Source: Cristatella mucedo (taxonomy: Eukaryota > Bryozoa > Phylactolaemata > Cristatellidae). From it: DNA of 56,291 bases. The notes under the pieces were generated by a model. The model was not told where the DNA came from, searched no databases, and saw only the letters and a list, made by a program, of their open reading frames with translations. A program made the translations under genes and the position numbers. Below, piece by piece: positions 10,661-21,992 of the stretch (the stretch's first letter is position 1; every line of letters starts with the position of its first letter). The DNA is taken from NCBI GenBank assembly GCA_009760855.2, contig WPIO01000009.1, forward strand, positions 9,410,001 through 9,466,291. The letters are read 5' to 3'.

Positions 10661-11460
10661 CTTCCGAGGAACTCTGCGACGAGGTCTGTCTCACGTGGGA
10701 TTCAATGGACAGCAAAGGGCAGTTCAGATAAAAGTAGGAAAACGGGAAGCAGCGACTTTCTCGCGAGCCGACGGCTCGCTGCTCTGCGTGGAGGCTTGTT
10801 GAGGCGACTGATCAAATTACCAGCGAGAGTTCTGTAGAAAACTGCTCTCCCAACAGCATATACTACGCGAGAGCAGGCAGAACAGCGAAGCTGGCAGAAC
10901 ACCAGAAGGTGCATTCTCGTCATTCTCGTCACCGGAAGGTGCATTCTCGATCGCCGGAAGGTGTATTCTCGTCGGCGCCTGCAGCGCTTCCCAAACGCAG
11001 CCGCTCTCTCCGAGGCTGCGTTGCCACTCGCCTTCGCTCCCTTCCAGCCACGGTTCATTCCCGTGAGTTGGCGGAAGGACAAAACCTGCCTGTGTCCAAC
11101 CAAGCCACAGCCGCCAGACCACAGCTGGGCACTGGCCCGTCCCTAGACCACATCCACCAGCTGTTCGACCCTGGGCTGGTGGAGGGCGCTACCGGTCTGC
11201 CTGCACCGGCCGAGTGCTGGCGAGTCAAGCGATCTAGAATTGTGCACATGCGCAGAAACACAAGCCGCGAGAGTTCTGCATGCTGTCTCGACTGTTTCAG
11301 CCCTACCGCGAGTGTGATCCTGAGAGACCTTCGCAGCAGGTCAACCGGAGGCACAAGGTGAAGTTGAAGTGCGACCAGGCGCTGAGCTGCTGAAGTCGCT
11401 GCAGAGGAGACTCTTGGAGAGCAGCCATCGGGAGAACGAGCCGGTTGAACGACCCTCGCT
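10661..11460. other. Unassigned; includes a short tandem repeat
   Basis: At about 10905-10975 a unit of the form 'ccggaaggtgcattctcg' occurs about three times with changes. Open frames on both strands here (10702-11122 -, 10909-11361 +) overlap, are arginine/serine-rich and lack domains. Confidence 0.35.
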
Positions 11461-11652
11461 AACGATGTCTGGACTCTGTTTAGGAAGCTAGTTCAAGTTG
11501 AGGCTTGCCGCCGAATTGGAAACGCAAATGCAGGGACTATAGCTCAGTTCACTCAAGATCCTTATGCATTCTCAAAGAAGCTACCTGAGACGGAAAAAAG
11601 AGGGTCGAGTAAACCAACCAACGAGGAAGTTGAGCGTCTTAAGAGAAGTTGC
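11461..11652 (+). pseudogene. Retroelement polyprotein fragment
   Basis: A 64-codon open segment includes AQFTQDPYAFSKKLPETEKR and, a little further, NEEVERL. The order 'F..dPy.F.K.L..eK.G...s..EVe.' is what I know from the spacer just before the reverse transcriptase domain of non-LTR elements in many animal genomes. It ends in a G-rich run (about 11653-11665). No RT core follows, so it is a fragment, and the family is uncertain. Confidence 0.35.
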
Positions 11653-11801
11653 GGGGGGGGGGGGCGGGGCTCAGATCGCTACGGACAAACTGAGGACCTC
11701 CCAAAAGGGAGAAGTCTTACGGACAGAGCCTTGGTATGAGTTCCATTTGTGTCAAAGCTGGAGTTATGAGGTCAAACGGATGAACGGCATTGGCTATAGG
11801 G

Positions 11802-12328
11802 TGTTGCAATGCCCCGCGATTACGAACCATGAGCTTGCCAGCTGAACCTCAATTTCGAACTATGAGCTCAACCGCAGAATTATAGCAGTGAGCCGCTTAT
11901 GAGACAGCCGCGGCAGGCCGCGGCTTATGAGCAAAGCGATTTATGATCGTGATTGTTTATAATTTATGATTGTTATTTATGATTGTGTAAAATCTAGATT
12001 AATGTATGACTCACCGCCTGACCATTATATAAGGCATGGGCCTGACGGCTGTCGCTCTCTTGGAGTAACGGTGACTTACTTTTCTCTTGGAGTAACGGTG
12101 ACGAGTGACTTACAGACACGGCTACTATAAAAAGCATGGGACTGACAACTTAACGTCGCTCTCTATAGAAGAACGGTCTGCCAGCCGGTGAGTCAGAGCG
12201 CTGAGCGCTGAGCTGCTTGCTGTAAGCAGTAAGCGAGTCTGTTGGAAGTCACCCGCCGCATCAGCCGTTATATACAGACTATTGTTTGAGTTTGCTGTAA
12301 TATGGTGTTTTTGTTAGCACTACGTACA
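11802..12328 (+). repeat. LTR-like repeat, copy 1
   Basis: Homologous with 23892-24334. Both start TGT(TG)AATGCCC-like, share 'gagcttgccagctgaacctc'-type sequence, 'gccgcttatgagacagcc', a TATA box within 'ccattatataaggcatgg', 'gctgagcg', 'aagtcacc' and 'tttgctgtaatatggtgttt', and end in CA. TG...CA ends, a central TATA box and about 450-530 bp length suggest solo LTRs. In this copy the TATA block is duplicated: a second 'actataaaaagcatggg' lies about 100 bp downstream. I found no primer-binding site. Confidence 0.5.
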
Positions 12329-12814
12329 GGAAGTATATCGTTCGTTGTACCGCTATCACGTGGCGTATCGCGAGCTTCCGGTCTTTGCTCATTGCACTCG
12401 TTGAGCGGCTACCCGAACTAGCGAGGATCGCGAAGTCATAACTGTGAACAAGAACTGTGAAGAAGTGTCACCTAGTTTACGATCTCCTTGCGGAGTTTCA
12501 AGATTGGCAGGGTATTAGTGGTCTTGTATGCGAGGAGGGTTATCGAGCAAACTGGGTCTATATCTCTACTATTTAAAGCGAAAAATTCCGAAAAAGTCAA
12601 GAGGCGCGCTCACATTAAGTTGCAAGATGGCGCACTTCCGTTAAGCCGTAAGATGGCGCAGCGTTTTCTTCCGTGCCGGAACTACTATGACTTAACGAAG
12701 TGAGTCTACAGGCAGTGAGCTGCTCGTACCAAAGTAAGAGGTCAGAGGGCAGAGAAAGTCAGTCAATGCAGGTTCAAATCACTCGGCAATGTAGAGTAAA
12801 ATCTTTTCAGCACT

Positions 12815-12910
12815 ATCACTTTGCAGCAAATGTAAAGCGCCTAGGAAGAGATTGAGTTCTCTGAGGGCTTATCAAGTGCATTATTATTATATTATATTTT
12901 ATTATTACAA
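12815..12910 (+). mobile_element. LINE A 3' tail, plus strand
   Basis: 'gcaaatgtaaagcgcctagg', 'aagagattgagttctctgag', 'ggcttatcaagtgc' then an (ATT)n-like run. Only about 90 bp of the 3' end is present, so this is an extremely 5'-truncated insertion. Confidence 0.85.
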
Positions 12911-13145
12911 GGAGGCTGCTTCGTTTTAACAAGGGGAATGCGTACATAAATCCAGCGGTTCAGAAAGCTGTTATAACAGGTCATTCCGGATGCACTGATT
13001 CTCCTCCCAGGTGTGACATGACCTGGTGAATGCTAATGGCTCAGTCCTGCACAAGGTAATCCAGGGTGCCCTAACTCATTTTTGGATACCAGTGGAAGCT
13101 AAGGACGTCGTATCTGAATGGTACATAAATTAGGTGCAAAATAAG

Positions 13146-14068
13146 GTTATAATAATAATAACAATAATGCACTTGATAAAGCGCCCTCAGAGAACTTAAT
13201 CTCTTTCTAGGCGCTTTACATTTGCTGCAAAGGGAAATGCAATTAAATGGTAAGTAAAATCATGCTTGAAAAACAAACAAAATGAATAACATGGTTAGGG
13301 GTGACATGCACAGGGTCAGCATGCAAATGTGGTTAGTGGCAGCATGCACAGTGTCAGCACGCATAAGCACGTGAAGGACGAATCACAGGGACCCACTAAA
13401 TGCTGTCCTAAATAGGTGTGTTTTTAGGTTCCTTTTAAATGTGGTCAAGTTAGGGGATGTTCTGACGCAGGTCGGGAGGAAGTTCCAGGCTTTGGGAGCA
13501 TACGAACTAAATGCACGGTCTCCAAAGGATTTGAGGTTTGTACGAGGTATTTCAAGACACATTCCGAAAAGCGGGTGGTACGATGCTTGGCCTGATGGAG
13601 GAGTATATCTGAAAGATAGGCTGGAGCCATGAAATGAAGGGACCTAAAAGTGAGCGACAAAACCTTGAAGTCAATCCGTTGCTTGACTGGTAGCCAGTGC
13701 AGGTCGGCGAGAAGTGGAGTAATGTGGCAACTACGACGCTCACGACAGACAAGCCTAGCTGCAGAGTTTTGCACCAGCTTCAATCGCCTGATCGCACATG
13801 CTGGTAGGCCAGTAAGCAGTGAGTTGCAGAAGTCGAGACGAGATGTCACGAATGCATGGACCAACTTAGACGTGGTATCCTTATCTAAACAAGCCCGAAT
13901 TTTAGCAATGTTATGAAGCTGAAAATAGGCGGATTTGACTGTGGAGCTGATATGGTCGTCTAACGAGAGGTCGCTTTTGAATATGACACCTAGATTTCGA
14001 GCTGATTCAACTGGAGATATGCTGGCAGAGCCAATTTTGAGAGTCAGCCTTTCCAATCGTCGCTGTTA
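13146..14068 (-). mobile_element. LINE A, 5'-truncated, C-terminal half
   Basis: The (AAT)n tail, 3' tail and 3' UTR at left pass into coding sequence up to about 14068. There the match to other LINE A copies ends at 'cctttccaatcgt'. It serves here as a well-preserved reference for the 3' half of LINE A. Confidence 0.9.
13445..14056 (-). CDS. LINE A reverse transcriptase C-terminal part
   Basis: A 203-residue frame from the region after the RT active site. Recognisable: [84 protein letters not shown] and APAYLSDILL. This is the conserved C-terminal block of L2/CR1-group ORF2 proteins. It lacks endonuclease and RT catalytic motifs because of 5' truncation, and its last part is frameshifted relative to other copies (LVQTSNPLE instead of RTNLKSFGD). 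Not functional. Confidence 0.75.
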   Translation of the reverse strand: MERLTLKIGSASISPVESARNLGVIFKSDLSLDDHISSTVKSAYFQLHNIAKIRACLDKDTTSKLVHAFVTSRLDFCNSLLTGLPACAIRRLKLVQNSAARLVCRERRSCHITPLLADLHWLPVKQRIDFKVLSLTFRSLHFMAPAYLSDILLHQAKHRTTRFSECVLKYLVQTSNPLETVHLVRMLPKPGTSSRPASEHPLT

Positions 14069-14470
14069 GGTCGTTACTGGTCGGCAGCCTCTCAAAGGCA
14101 GGAACCTCAACGGGTCGTGCTATCTCATCACAAGTATTTTGCGTCTCATTGAAATGGCTCTCAGTAATGCAGTACTTGTAGTCTCTAGGGTAGCTGTGAA
14201 TCGAAGCCATCCATCAATACGGGCATTCATTACTTATATTTCTATCGTGTCCCGCATATGAACCAGACGAGTGATGAATTGAAGCATTTGGAAGAGTTGT
14301 TCATGAGGCATCAGATGTGTGCTTTCAAGCCCAGCAAGAGCCGCTCATTAACTTGTGAAATGGGCGAGCGCATGTAGTTGTTGAAGGAGAACGTACACCA
14401 CTTTTGAGTGAAATACCCGTAAAAGCCTTTATTCGGTCAGTCCAACTGATCAATTTCTTAGGAGAAAGAG
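14069..14470. other. Unassigned
   Basis: No copy of the repeats seen elsewhere. One short frame (about 14250-14370 +) reads HLEELFMRHQMCAFKPSKS, which weakly recalls Gypsy-type RT sequence. The match is too short to call. Confidence 0.25.
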
Positions 14471-14477
14471 ATTAGCC

Positions 14478-14640
14478 GTAATGGCACATAAGGTAAGACG
14501 GTTGCTTTTCATGACCTCGGTCCCAATGTCGTGGGTTCCAATCCTGCGGTGGGCGATCTTTTATCGCCGCTGCAAGCGGTGGTGATAGCCGTAAAGGCTC
14601 TTCTGTCGCTATACAAAAGAAGATGTTTAATTAGCTAGTA
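14478..14640 (+). repeat. SINE1 copy
   Basis: tRNA-like head ('taaggtaagacggttgcttt' A-box region, 'gtcgtgggttccaatcc' B box) followed by the SINE1 body: 'ggtgggcgatcttttatcgc', 'cgctgcaagcggtggtgata', 'gccgtaaaggctcttctgtc', 'gctatacaaaaga', ending 'ttaattagctag'. There is no poly(A) tail. Confidence 0.85.
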
Positions 14641-15169
14641 TTTGTGTTGTACGATGGCTGGAGAGAGACTGCGAGCCATAAGCGCGAGTGATGTCGCAGA
14701 GAAACGTAAAGTGCAATGCTACCCGCTCGGCCTATTGTACCTCGATATTTATACCTATATACCTCGATTATTATTGCATGTCTTGACCTGCGACACTCCA
14801 TTGAGCCCGTTGGAGTGATTCGAGAAGAAAGAGTGAGCTGAGTCACATACGGAAGTGGCCTGGTATACCAACAATTTTTAACACGACGGCATTGTATGCA
14901 TGCTTAATCTTGGAAGTAATGCCACCCAATTCCCTGGGTGAGGAGTACAAAGCTGGAAAGGTTTCGGTGCAGGTAATGCTGCAAAATGGAAAGTACCATC
15001 AGTAACCTTTTCGCGGATCTGTACACCAGGAGAAAGGGGAGTGTCGGAGCAAATGAAGAAGAGGAGCGAGGATCTCTCATTGAAATGAAAGACTTGATCG
15101 AGGCAACCTCTACAGGGTAGGCTGGGCTAGGGCTTGTACTACTAACGAATTACGCTGACATCTCCAGGT

Positions 15170-15225
<56 letters not shown>

Positions 15226-15955
15226 AGCGTGCAGCAGTAGTAGAGGAGATGCGGGAGTGTGGGAAGGGTGGCACGCAAAGGCAAAGCAGCAGCTGCAACA
15301 GGGTAGGTGGACAACTCGGGAATCTGCTCTACCTGTCAAGATCACGTGGACCGAACTAAAATACCTGGAACTAGCCTGGCTGGCCGTCTTGCTACGGACT
15401 GCGAACCATCGGTTGCCGACCCTGTGTACTCTGGTCATGTGGAGACTCTGTAGTGAGGTTTGTAAAATGTTATGCAGTCAAAATTGCTGGAGCGCGTTCT
15501 CTCGACTCCTTACACAGAGCGAGCTACGCGAGTTCCTTGTCCGTTGCGGAATTCTCTTCCGAAAATCTAAGTTCATGCGAACATCAAATACGAAAGCTGA
15601 TGCAGCTAAGACCTATTTAAAGCTTACCTGTTTGTTGTGGGACCGTAGAGCGTAAGAAGTTACATGCCTATAGACATTTAGACGCTTATCGCTTGGGTCT
15701 GAAACGTCAGCGGCGACGTTACATACAAGGCTGCTCGTAACCTGCAAATTAGTTATGATCGTGCGTGCTTATTAGCGCTTCATAGCGTAGTTCAAATTCA
15801 TTCCTATGCGTTTTTGCTATTGCTAAGATCCGTAGCTATGCATTAGCAAACGAAAAGCGCCCGGAGCAAAGAAAAAAGCCCGCAGGCAAGGCCTCGAGCT
15901 TCGACGCGGCGCGTTTGGTGTTCTCTTTAACTTAGTGGTCATCAGCCTTCTATAT
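14641..15955. other. No gene recognised; contains one microsatellite
   Basis: Apart from the (GA)n run at 15173-15223, nothing matches the repeat families here, and there is no convincing coding frame. The frame at 15257-15655 + has no domain. Confidence 0.35.
15173..15223. repeat. (GA)n microsatellite
   Basis: About 51 bp of uninterrupted AG dinucleotide. It creates spurious Arg-Glu and Leu-Ser open frames on the two strands. Confidence 0.95.
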
Positions 15956-15959
15956 ATCC

Positions 15960-17118
15960 GGTGGCCCAGCCTAACGCATGTCTTTGAAATCCTCGTTCAA
16001 TGTGCAGTAAACCCCTTGTAATAAGCGACCTCATTTCTGAAAAAGGTCTCGTCCTGCTCGCCTTGACAGCAGCTTGGCTGCAATCGGTAACTGCCCGACA
16101 ATTAAAGACGGAACTCCGACTAGTTTCTCCTTCTTTCATATTCCTTGGTCAATCACAACTAGAGACGGAGTCGCTCTTATCACACGCTCGAACTTCAGCT
16201 TCAAGCCATTTGCAGTGTCCCCGAAGCAGTCTTTTGCATCGATTGTCTTTATTTCACCCGAAAAGAAGCTGCCGATGGTAGCAGTAGTCTATAACCCCCA
16301 CCAGTTGACAAGTAGACAAGTCCTTCTTTATCTCAGTTTACTCCGATCTCATTTCAATTCTGTATGCAAGAAATCGATCCTTCCTCGTTATGGGTGATTT
16401 CAACATTCAATCTGACTTTCAACATTCAGTGTGCCTTCAGCACTGAATTTGGTGAACTGACTGACTCATTGTTTCTCGTGGCTCATGTTCATGGCCCTAC
16501 TCATATCAAAGGTAATAAACTCAACCAAATTTTCTCATACAACTGCACTTTTCATCCGCAATTATTAACAAATTCTGCTTATCTGACCACATGCAAATCT
16601 CATTCAGTCAACAATATGTACCCTCTTCCTCATCTAAAATCACCTGTGAATCGCGAAACCTCAAGACCCTTGACATGGATGCTGTCAGTGCAAAAATATC
16701 TGCTTCACCTCTGCTGCTCAATCCCCCTTCCGACCGGCCATCATTGGTAGATTACTACAACATGACACTAGCTGACATGCTCAACGAGTTTAAACCTCTT
16801 ACTAAGCGCACTATGTGCCCTTTTACGGCCTATGGTTTACCACAGACATTAAAATAGCTAGGTCTACTAAGCACAAGCTTGAAAAAGCATACAGAAGATC
16901 AGGACTGACTGTCAACCGACAGTCATACGAGGACTACTTTAAGCCGTAAAAATCAATCCCAGTGAAGGTCAAGTCTAGCTTCTACAAAAACATTATTTAA
17001 TCAAAGGTGCACAATCCAAAAATGCTGATGTGGACGACTAACCATCTCTTTGACTGCTCCCAGAATAACTCCCTACCAAATGGTCCCTGTGATGATCTAG
17101 TTGATCATTCTTCTAGCT
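15960..17118 (+). mobile_element. LINE A, 5' part with endonuclease (left of hAT insertion)
   Basis: The only copy reaching the apurinic-type (EEP) endonuclease. Across frame breaks one can read RSMCSKPLVISDLISEKG, LLALTAAWLQS, GVALITRSNFSFKPFAVSP, the metal-site motif LVMGDFNI at about 16388, HVHGPTHIKG and the C-terminal LSDHMQISF motif at about 16579. This domain nicks target DNA to prime reverse transcription. At least three frameshifts and several stops show it is dead. The copy is cut at 17118 by an hAT transposon and resumes at 19681. Confidence 0.85.
17111..17118 (+). repeat. Left target-site duplication of the hAT element
   Basis: ttctagct, immediately before the CAGGGGTG terminus. 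The right counterpart at 19673-19680 is ctctagct, differing at one base. Eight base pairs is the usual hAT target duplication length. Confidence 0.85.
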
Positions 17119-19672
17119 CAGGGGTGTCCAACCTTTTTGCGTTGGTGGGGCCACATTTCAAAAATTTAAATGGTCCGGGGGCCACATGTAAATTGGCGTA
17201 GTTGACCGCATCAGAAAATAAGATCGTAATTTAGTATGACTATTACTATTATACTTAATGAATAAACCGCAATACAATATTAGTTTAGCATAATTATAAT
17301 TAAAAATAATAAATAATAGAAATTTAATGATGTGTCCTGGAAAATAATTCGATAGATATAATGGCCAATCTTTTACTTTTGGATTTTTATTTTAATAACA
17401 TGAAGACAGAAACTTATAAAACTTACAAAATTACATGACAAGGACTCACATAATATTAATGTCTTCGGATTAATTTAATGCCACAGGTATTCAATGTCTT
17501 CTGCACTGCAGGCATCAATGAGATATTTGGCATTGTTTCTGTTTGCATAAAAAGTCGACATCTGCTGCAACAGAGGATGTGGCAATTCTAAGGATTCCTG
17601 ATAAATGTTCATCTGTGAGAACGGATCGAGTCTTTGTTTTCACATTTTTCAGTCTGGAAAAATGCTGTTCACAGAAATATGTGCTGCCAAAAAGTGCAAT
17701 ATACCTGCGAGCATGTTTGGCTAGGTTAGGAAAAGACTCTGATGAAACATACTGCTTGTAAAAGGTAACAAGGTCATGCTGATCATAAGCAGTTTTTAAA
17801 TGGCTGTCATTATGAATGTCGATTAGTTTGAGTTGAAATTCATCAGGTGCATCAGAGGAATCGATATTAAATGGATTACTAATCATATTCATGTCATCCG
17901 CATGTTTTTGGAAATCCTGAAACCTCTCTTCGAATTCACCAACAAGTTTGCTAACAAGAGTGGAGTACTTCATATGAGCCAGCGTTTCGGCGATCTTGTT
18001 GCTAGTGTTGTGAAATGTAACAGTTTCTTCTGATCTAAGTGTTTCCGGAAAAGTTTCAGCTTTTGCACAAACGCGACAACACACTCATACGTTTTATGGA
18101 CCAGTTGATCCTTACCTTGGAGTTTGACATTAAGATCTGCAAGATGTTTGGTCATGTCCACCAAAAAAGCCAAGTCATTCAACCACTGCTGGTCATTGAG
18201 GAAGCCAACATCTTTTCCCTTTTCTGTCATAAATGTTTTTATTTCGTCCCGAAGTGACAAAAACCTGGCTAACGTGTTTGCCCTACTTAGCCAACGGAGT
18301 TGGCAGAAATAAATAACATCACAATGATCTGATCCCAACTCTTCAAGGGAAGCCTGAAATTGTCTGTGGTTTAGCGCACGAGACCTTATCACATTGACTG
18401 TTGAAACTACATTGTCCATTACATGTTGCATGCTCAAGACCTCTGCACATAGCTGTTCTTGGTGGATGATGCAGTGATGACTGACAATTTGGTGAGGTAC
18501 TAATTTTACCATTAAAGATACAAATCCATTGTGTCTACCTGTCATTGAAAGGGCTCCGTCTGTGGTTAAACCAATCAATTTAGTTTCAGGAAGATTGAAT
18601 TTTGTGAGGACCCTCTTGACCTGATCCAAAATATCCCTCCCCGTTGTATTGCCTTTCATTGAACGTATATCCAACAGTTCTTCGATAATGACAAACTTTC
18701 CTGTTACTCCGCGTACAAACACCTACAGTTGAGCCGTATCACTATTATCCGTGCTTTCGTCGAGCGCAAGAGAATACAATTCGCATTGAGCAAGTCTTTT
18801 AGTGAGACTTTCTTCTATGTTGGATGCGAGCTCGTCAACTCTTCTCGAAACCGTTTGATGAGAAAGACTGACTTTCTCTACTTCTGACTTCTTTTCTGGA
18901 CAGACCACACCAGTAAACAGCCTGAGGCATTCCTTAACAAATTCACCATCAATTCGAAGTTGACCAGTCAGGCTGTTGTACCTGTCGCCATGCTTTGTTG
19001 AAAAACTCACTTAACATTTTACTCCTTTGCAACGGCAATTGTTTCTTGGCATATTAGGCACATTATCCTACCGAAGCGTTCCATTACAAAATAGTCTATA
19101 GTCCAAATGCTTTGAAAAGTCTTCCTTCTGCATCAATTTGTTGTTTTTTGCTAGTATTCGCCGCCATTTTTCTCTGTGTAATAAAAAACAGATCAGTTAC
19201 GAATTGATTAATTTATATATTATCACAGCAGTATCTTAGTATTAGTAAGTAAGTTGAGCAATACGCATTTTTTGAAAAACCTACCTGACTGATTCCAGTT
19301 CGTGCAGCAGCAGCTGAGAAACGGCTCTTTTTTCTATCCACAGTGTGAAACAGTTAATTCCGCTTGCGGAAGCGTTATAAATGTGATCGTAATGGCACCG
19401 CTGTAGCACAAATATTTTACCCCTTCACGCCAAAATGTTCACATGAAGGCTAGAAAAATAAATCGATTTTTTTACCTTCACGCGAAAATAGCCATTCGGA
19501 CACCTTCACGCGCTCGTGAAGTACATCACAGTGCCTTATATCGCCGTTTGTAATGATTAAAAATTAACGAAAAACATGGAGTGACAAATATTTTTGGGAT
19601 AACGTTGCGGGCCGCATAGAAGACGTTGGCGGGCCGGGTTGTGGCCCGCGGGCCACGTGTTGGACACCCCTG
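17119..19672 (-). mobile_element. hAT DNA transposon inserted in LINE A
   Basis: A 2,554-bp element bounded by perfect 14-bp terminal inverted repeats, CAGGGGTGTCCAAC at the left and its complement at the right. Subterminal sequence is similar on both sides ('gtgggg/cggg-ccaca'). It encodes a transposase of the BED-finger, GTF2IRD2/ZBED-like branch of hAT on the minus strand. The 8-bp flanking duplication and the LINE A sequence on both sides prove insertion into a pre-existing retrotransposon. Its body is more AT-rich than the flanks. Confidence 0.93.
17515..19167 (-). pseudogene. hAT transposase, broken (BED finger, DDE core, hAT dimerisation domain)
   Basis: Would excise and reinsert the element. 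From the start at 19167 (MAANTSKKQQIDAEGRL), frames change near the BED zinc finger, of which CLICQETIAVAKE and, after stops, FSTKHGDRYNSL are visible. The frame 19010-18723 covers the region up to LALDESTDNSDTAQL. A single in-frame TAG then separates it from 18722-17970, which continues with FVRGVTGKFVIIEELLD and CQLRWLSRANTLARFL. A frameshift at about 18050 leads into 18084-17515, carrying the C-terminal dimerisation block RYIALFGSTYFCEQHFSRLK and TDEHLSGILRIATSS. Damage: about two breaks in the BED region, one stop and one frameshift. Confidence 0.9.
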
Positions 19673-19680
19673 CTCTAGCT
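19673..19680 (+). repeat. Right target-site duplication of the hAT element
   Basis: ctctagct, matching 7 of 8 bases of 17111-17118. The LINE A coding sequence continues directly after it. Confidence 0.85.
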
Positions 19681-21705
19681 TCTTTGTCAAAACGATAGAC
19701 AAGATCAAGAAGTCTATCTTTAAGATGGTAGTGTCCCGTCTGGAATCCAGTCCCCCAATTCCATTCAGCACCTCAAGGTTTAAATTCAAGCAGGTCACTT
19801 GTGACCTCGTCCTGAAGTTGATATCTCAATCAAAGAACACGACCAGCCCTTTGGACCTTATTCCCACTGTCCTGCTTCTATGATGCATTGATCTGCTGGT
19901 ATTGTGCATACCTAGCATCATAAATATGTCATTAGCCTCAGGTCAAGTCCCAGCGAATTTTCAAAAGGCCCTAGTCAGGCCACTACTCAAGAAAGCAACA
20001 CTAGACCTTGAGAGCTTGATCAACTTCCGCCCAGTCTCCCTTCTACCGTTCCTATTAAAGACATTGGAACGAGTCGTGGCAGACCAGCTGAACTCAAATA
20101 TTAAAACTTCAAGCTTTGTTAGTAAGTTTCAGTCTAGTTTTAGAGCTGATTACTCCACAGAGTCAGCATTGGTTGTGGTGACCTACTTGTGAATGCAGAC
20201 ATGAGTAGCGTATCACTGCTTGCTTTGCTCGATCTTTTGGCAGCTCTTGATACTATCGATCACCAAGTCCTTTTTGAGCGCCTCTCATCTTGCTTGGGCA
20301 TCACTGGCACTGCATTGCAATGGTTCAGGTCCTATCTCAGCGGGAGACTCGGAGTACTCGATGTGAATGGACACACAGATTATCAGAGGAATCTCCGAAA
20401 TACGGGGTACCGCAGGGCTCTGTGCAGGGCTCAGGTCCCGTTCTTTTCACGGCTTACATTCTCCATCTTGCCGATATGATTAACAAGCACAATCTAGGCT
20501 TTCACTTCTATGCAGGTGACACTCGGCTGTACCTCAGATTTGATCCCTGCCAACCCTCCAGCACGTCGAATTCTCCCAACTCCCTTGGTGCATATATTGA
20601 TGACATCCGCATATGGATGGCAGCAAACCATCTTAAATTGAATGATGATAAAACCAACTAACTAGTTATAGGTAAACCAAGTGTGATTCAGAAATTTGGA
20701 AAGGCTAACGCTCAAAATAGGCTCTGCCAGCATATCTCCGGCTGAATGTTCGTGAAATGTAGATATCATATTCCAATGTAACCTTTTATTAGACAACCAC
20801 GTCAGCTCCACAGTCAAGTCTGCCTACTTACAGCAACATAATATGCTAAAATTCGGGTTTTTCTGGACAGGGATACCACATGTAAATTGATCCATACATT
20901 TTAACATCTTATCTTGACTTTCGTAACTCGCTGCTTGCTGGTCTACCAGCCTGTACACCCAGGCACCTACCACTGGTGCAAAACTCAGCAGCTAGGCTTG
21001 TCTGTCTCGAGCGTCTTAGATGGGTCAGCTGTGGCTTGGACGTCAAACTCGTATAAATACGCTGCGGCCAGTGATGCTTGGACACCTGCAGTGCTCTTTT
21101 GATCTGAAGTGAAGTCGCAGTTGCTCAGCACTTCTCGCCGACCTGCACTGGCTCCCAGTCAAGCAAAACATCGACTTCAAGGTTTTGTAACTCACATTTA
21201 GGTCCCTTCGTTCTTTGGCTCCAGCCTACTTATCAAGATCTACTGCAATACCAGGCTAAGCATAGTGCCACCCACTTTTTGGAATATAACTGTTGGCTGG
21301 TACCTCGTACAAGCCTCAAATCATTTGGAGACCAAGCCTTTAATTCGCATGCCCTCAAAGTTTGGAACTAACTACCTACTTGCATCACGACATCTACCGA
21401 CTCGAATCACATTTCAAAAGAAACTAAAAACGCCTCCATTTATCATAGAATTTAGTGGGTCCCTGTGATTCATCCTTTATGTGCTTATGCGTGCTGACTC
21501 TGTACATACTGCCACTAACCATATGTGCATGCTGAACCTGTGCATATCACACCTGACCATGCTATTCTTGCTGTAAATTGAGCATGCTAATACTAACCAT
21601 TCGGTCATGCTTCCTTAGCAGCAAATGTAAAGTGCCTAGAAAGAGATTGAGCTCTCTGAGAGTGTTATATCAAATGTATTATTATTATTATTATTATTAT
21701 CAAGC
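19681..21705 (+). mobile_element. LINE A, 3' part with reverse transcriptase (right of hAT insertion)
   Basis: Continues the copy from 17118. Visible: KNTTSPLDLIPTVLL and LVRPLLKKATLDLESLINFR (RT N-terminus), the catalytic motif A decayed to [36 protein letters not shown], then the active-site box changed to [10 protein letters not shown], where one of the two catalytic aspartates is lost. The C-terminal half is heavily frameshifted. The 3' tail 'gcaaatgtaaagtgcctaga' and (ATT)n end at about 21705. Together the two halves give about 3.2 kb, the most complete LINE A here. Confidence 0.88.
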
Positions 21706-21821
21706 TGCATATAGTCCTAGGCATGTACACGTGGAGATGCACCAGGTGCCAGCAGTCAGGAAAAAACTGACCGCTTGTGGAGTGGAACACAAAGAGGCGA
21801 GTACGATGGCCTTGCTTAGGT

Positions 21822-21992
21822 GTCCAACTATCTGATTCAACAGCCTCTTTTGTATAGCGACAGAAGAGCCTTTTACCGCCATCACCACCGCTTGCAGCGG
21901 CAATAAAGGATCGCTCACCTCATCATTCGAACCCTATGACCTCGGGACCGAGGTCGTGAAAAGCAACTGCCTTACCTAGTGTGCCATCAAAA
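21822..21992 (-). repeat. SINE1 copy
   Basis: Minus-strand copy: body 'caaaagaggctgttgaatca' end at left, the hairpin block, and a tRNA-like head with 'aggtcatagggttcgaatga' as a decayed B box and 'tgatggcacactaggtaagg' as the A-box region. Confidence 0.85.
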
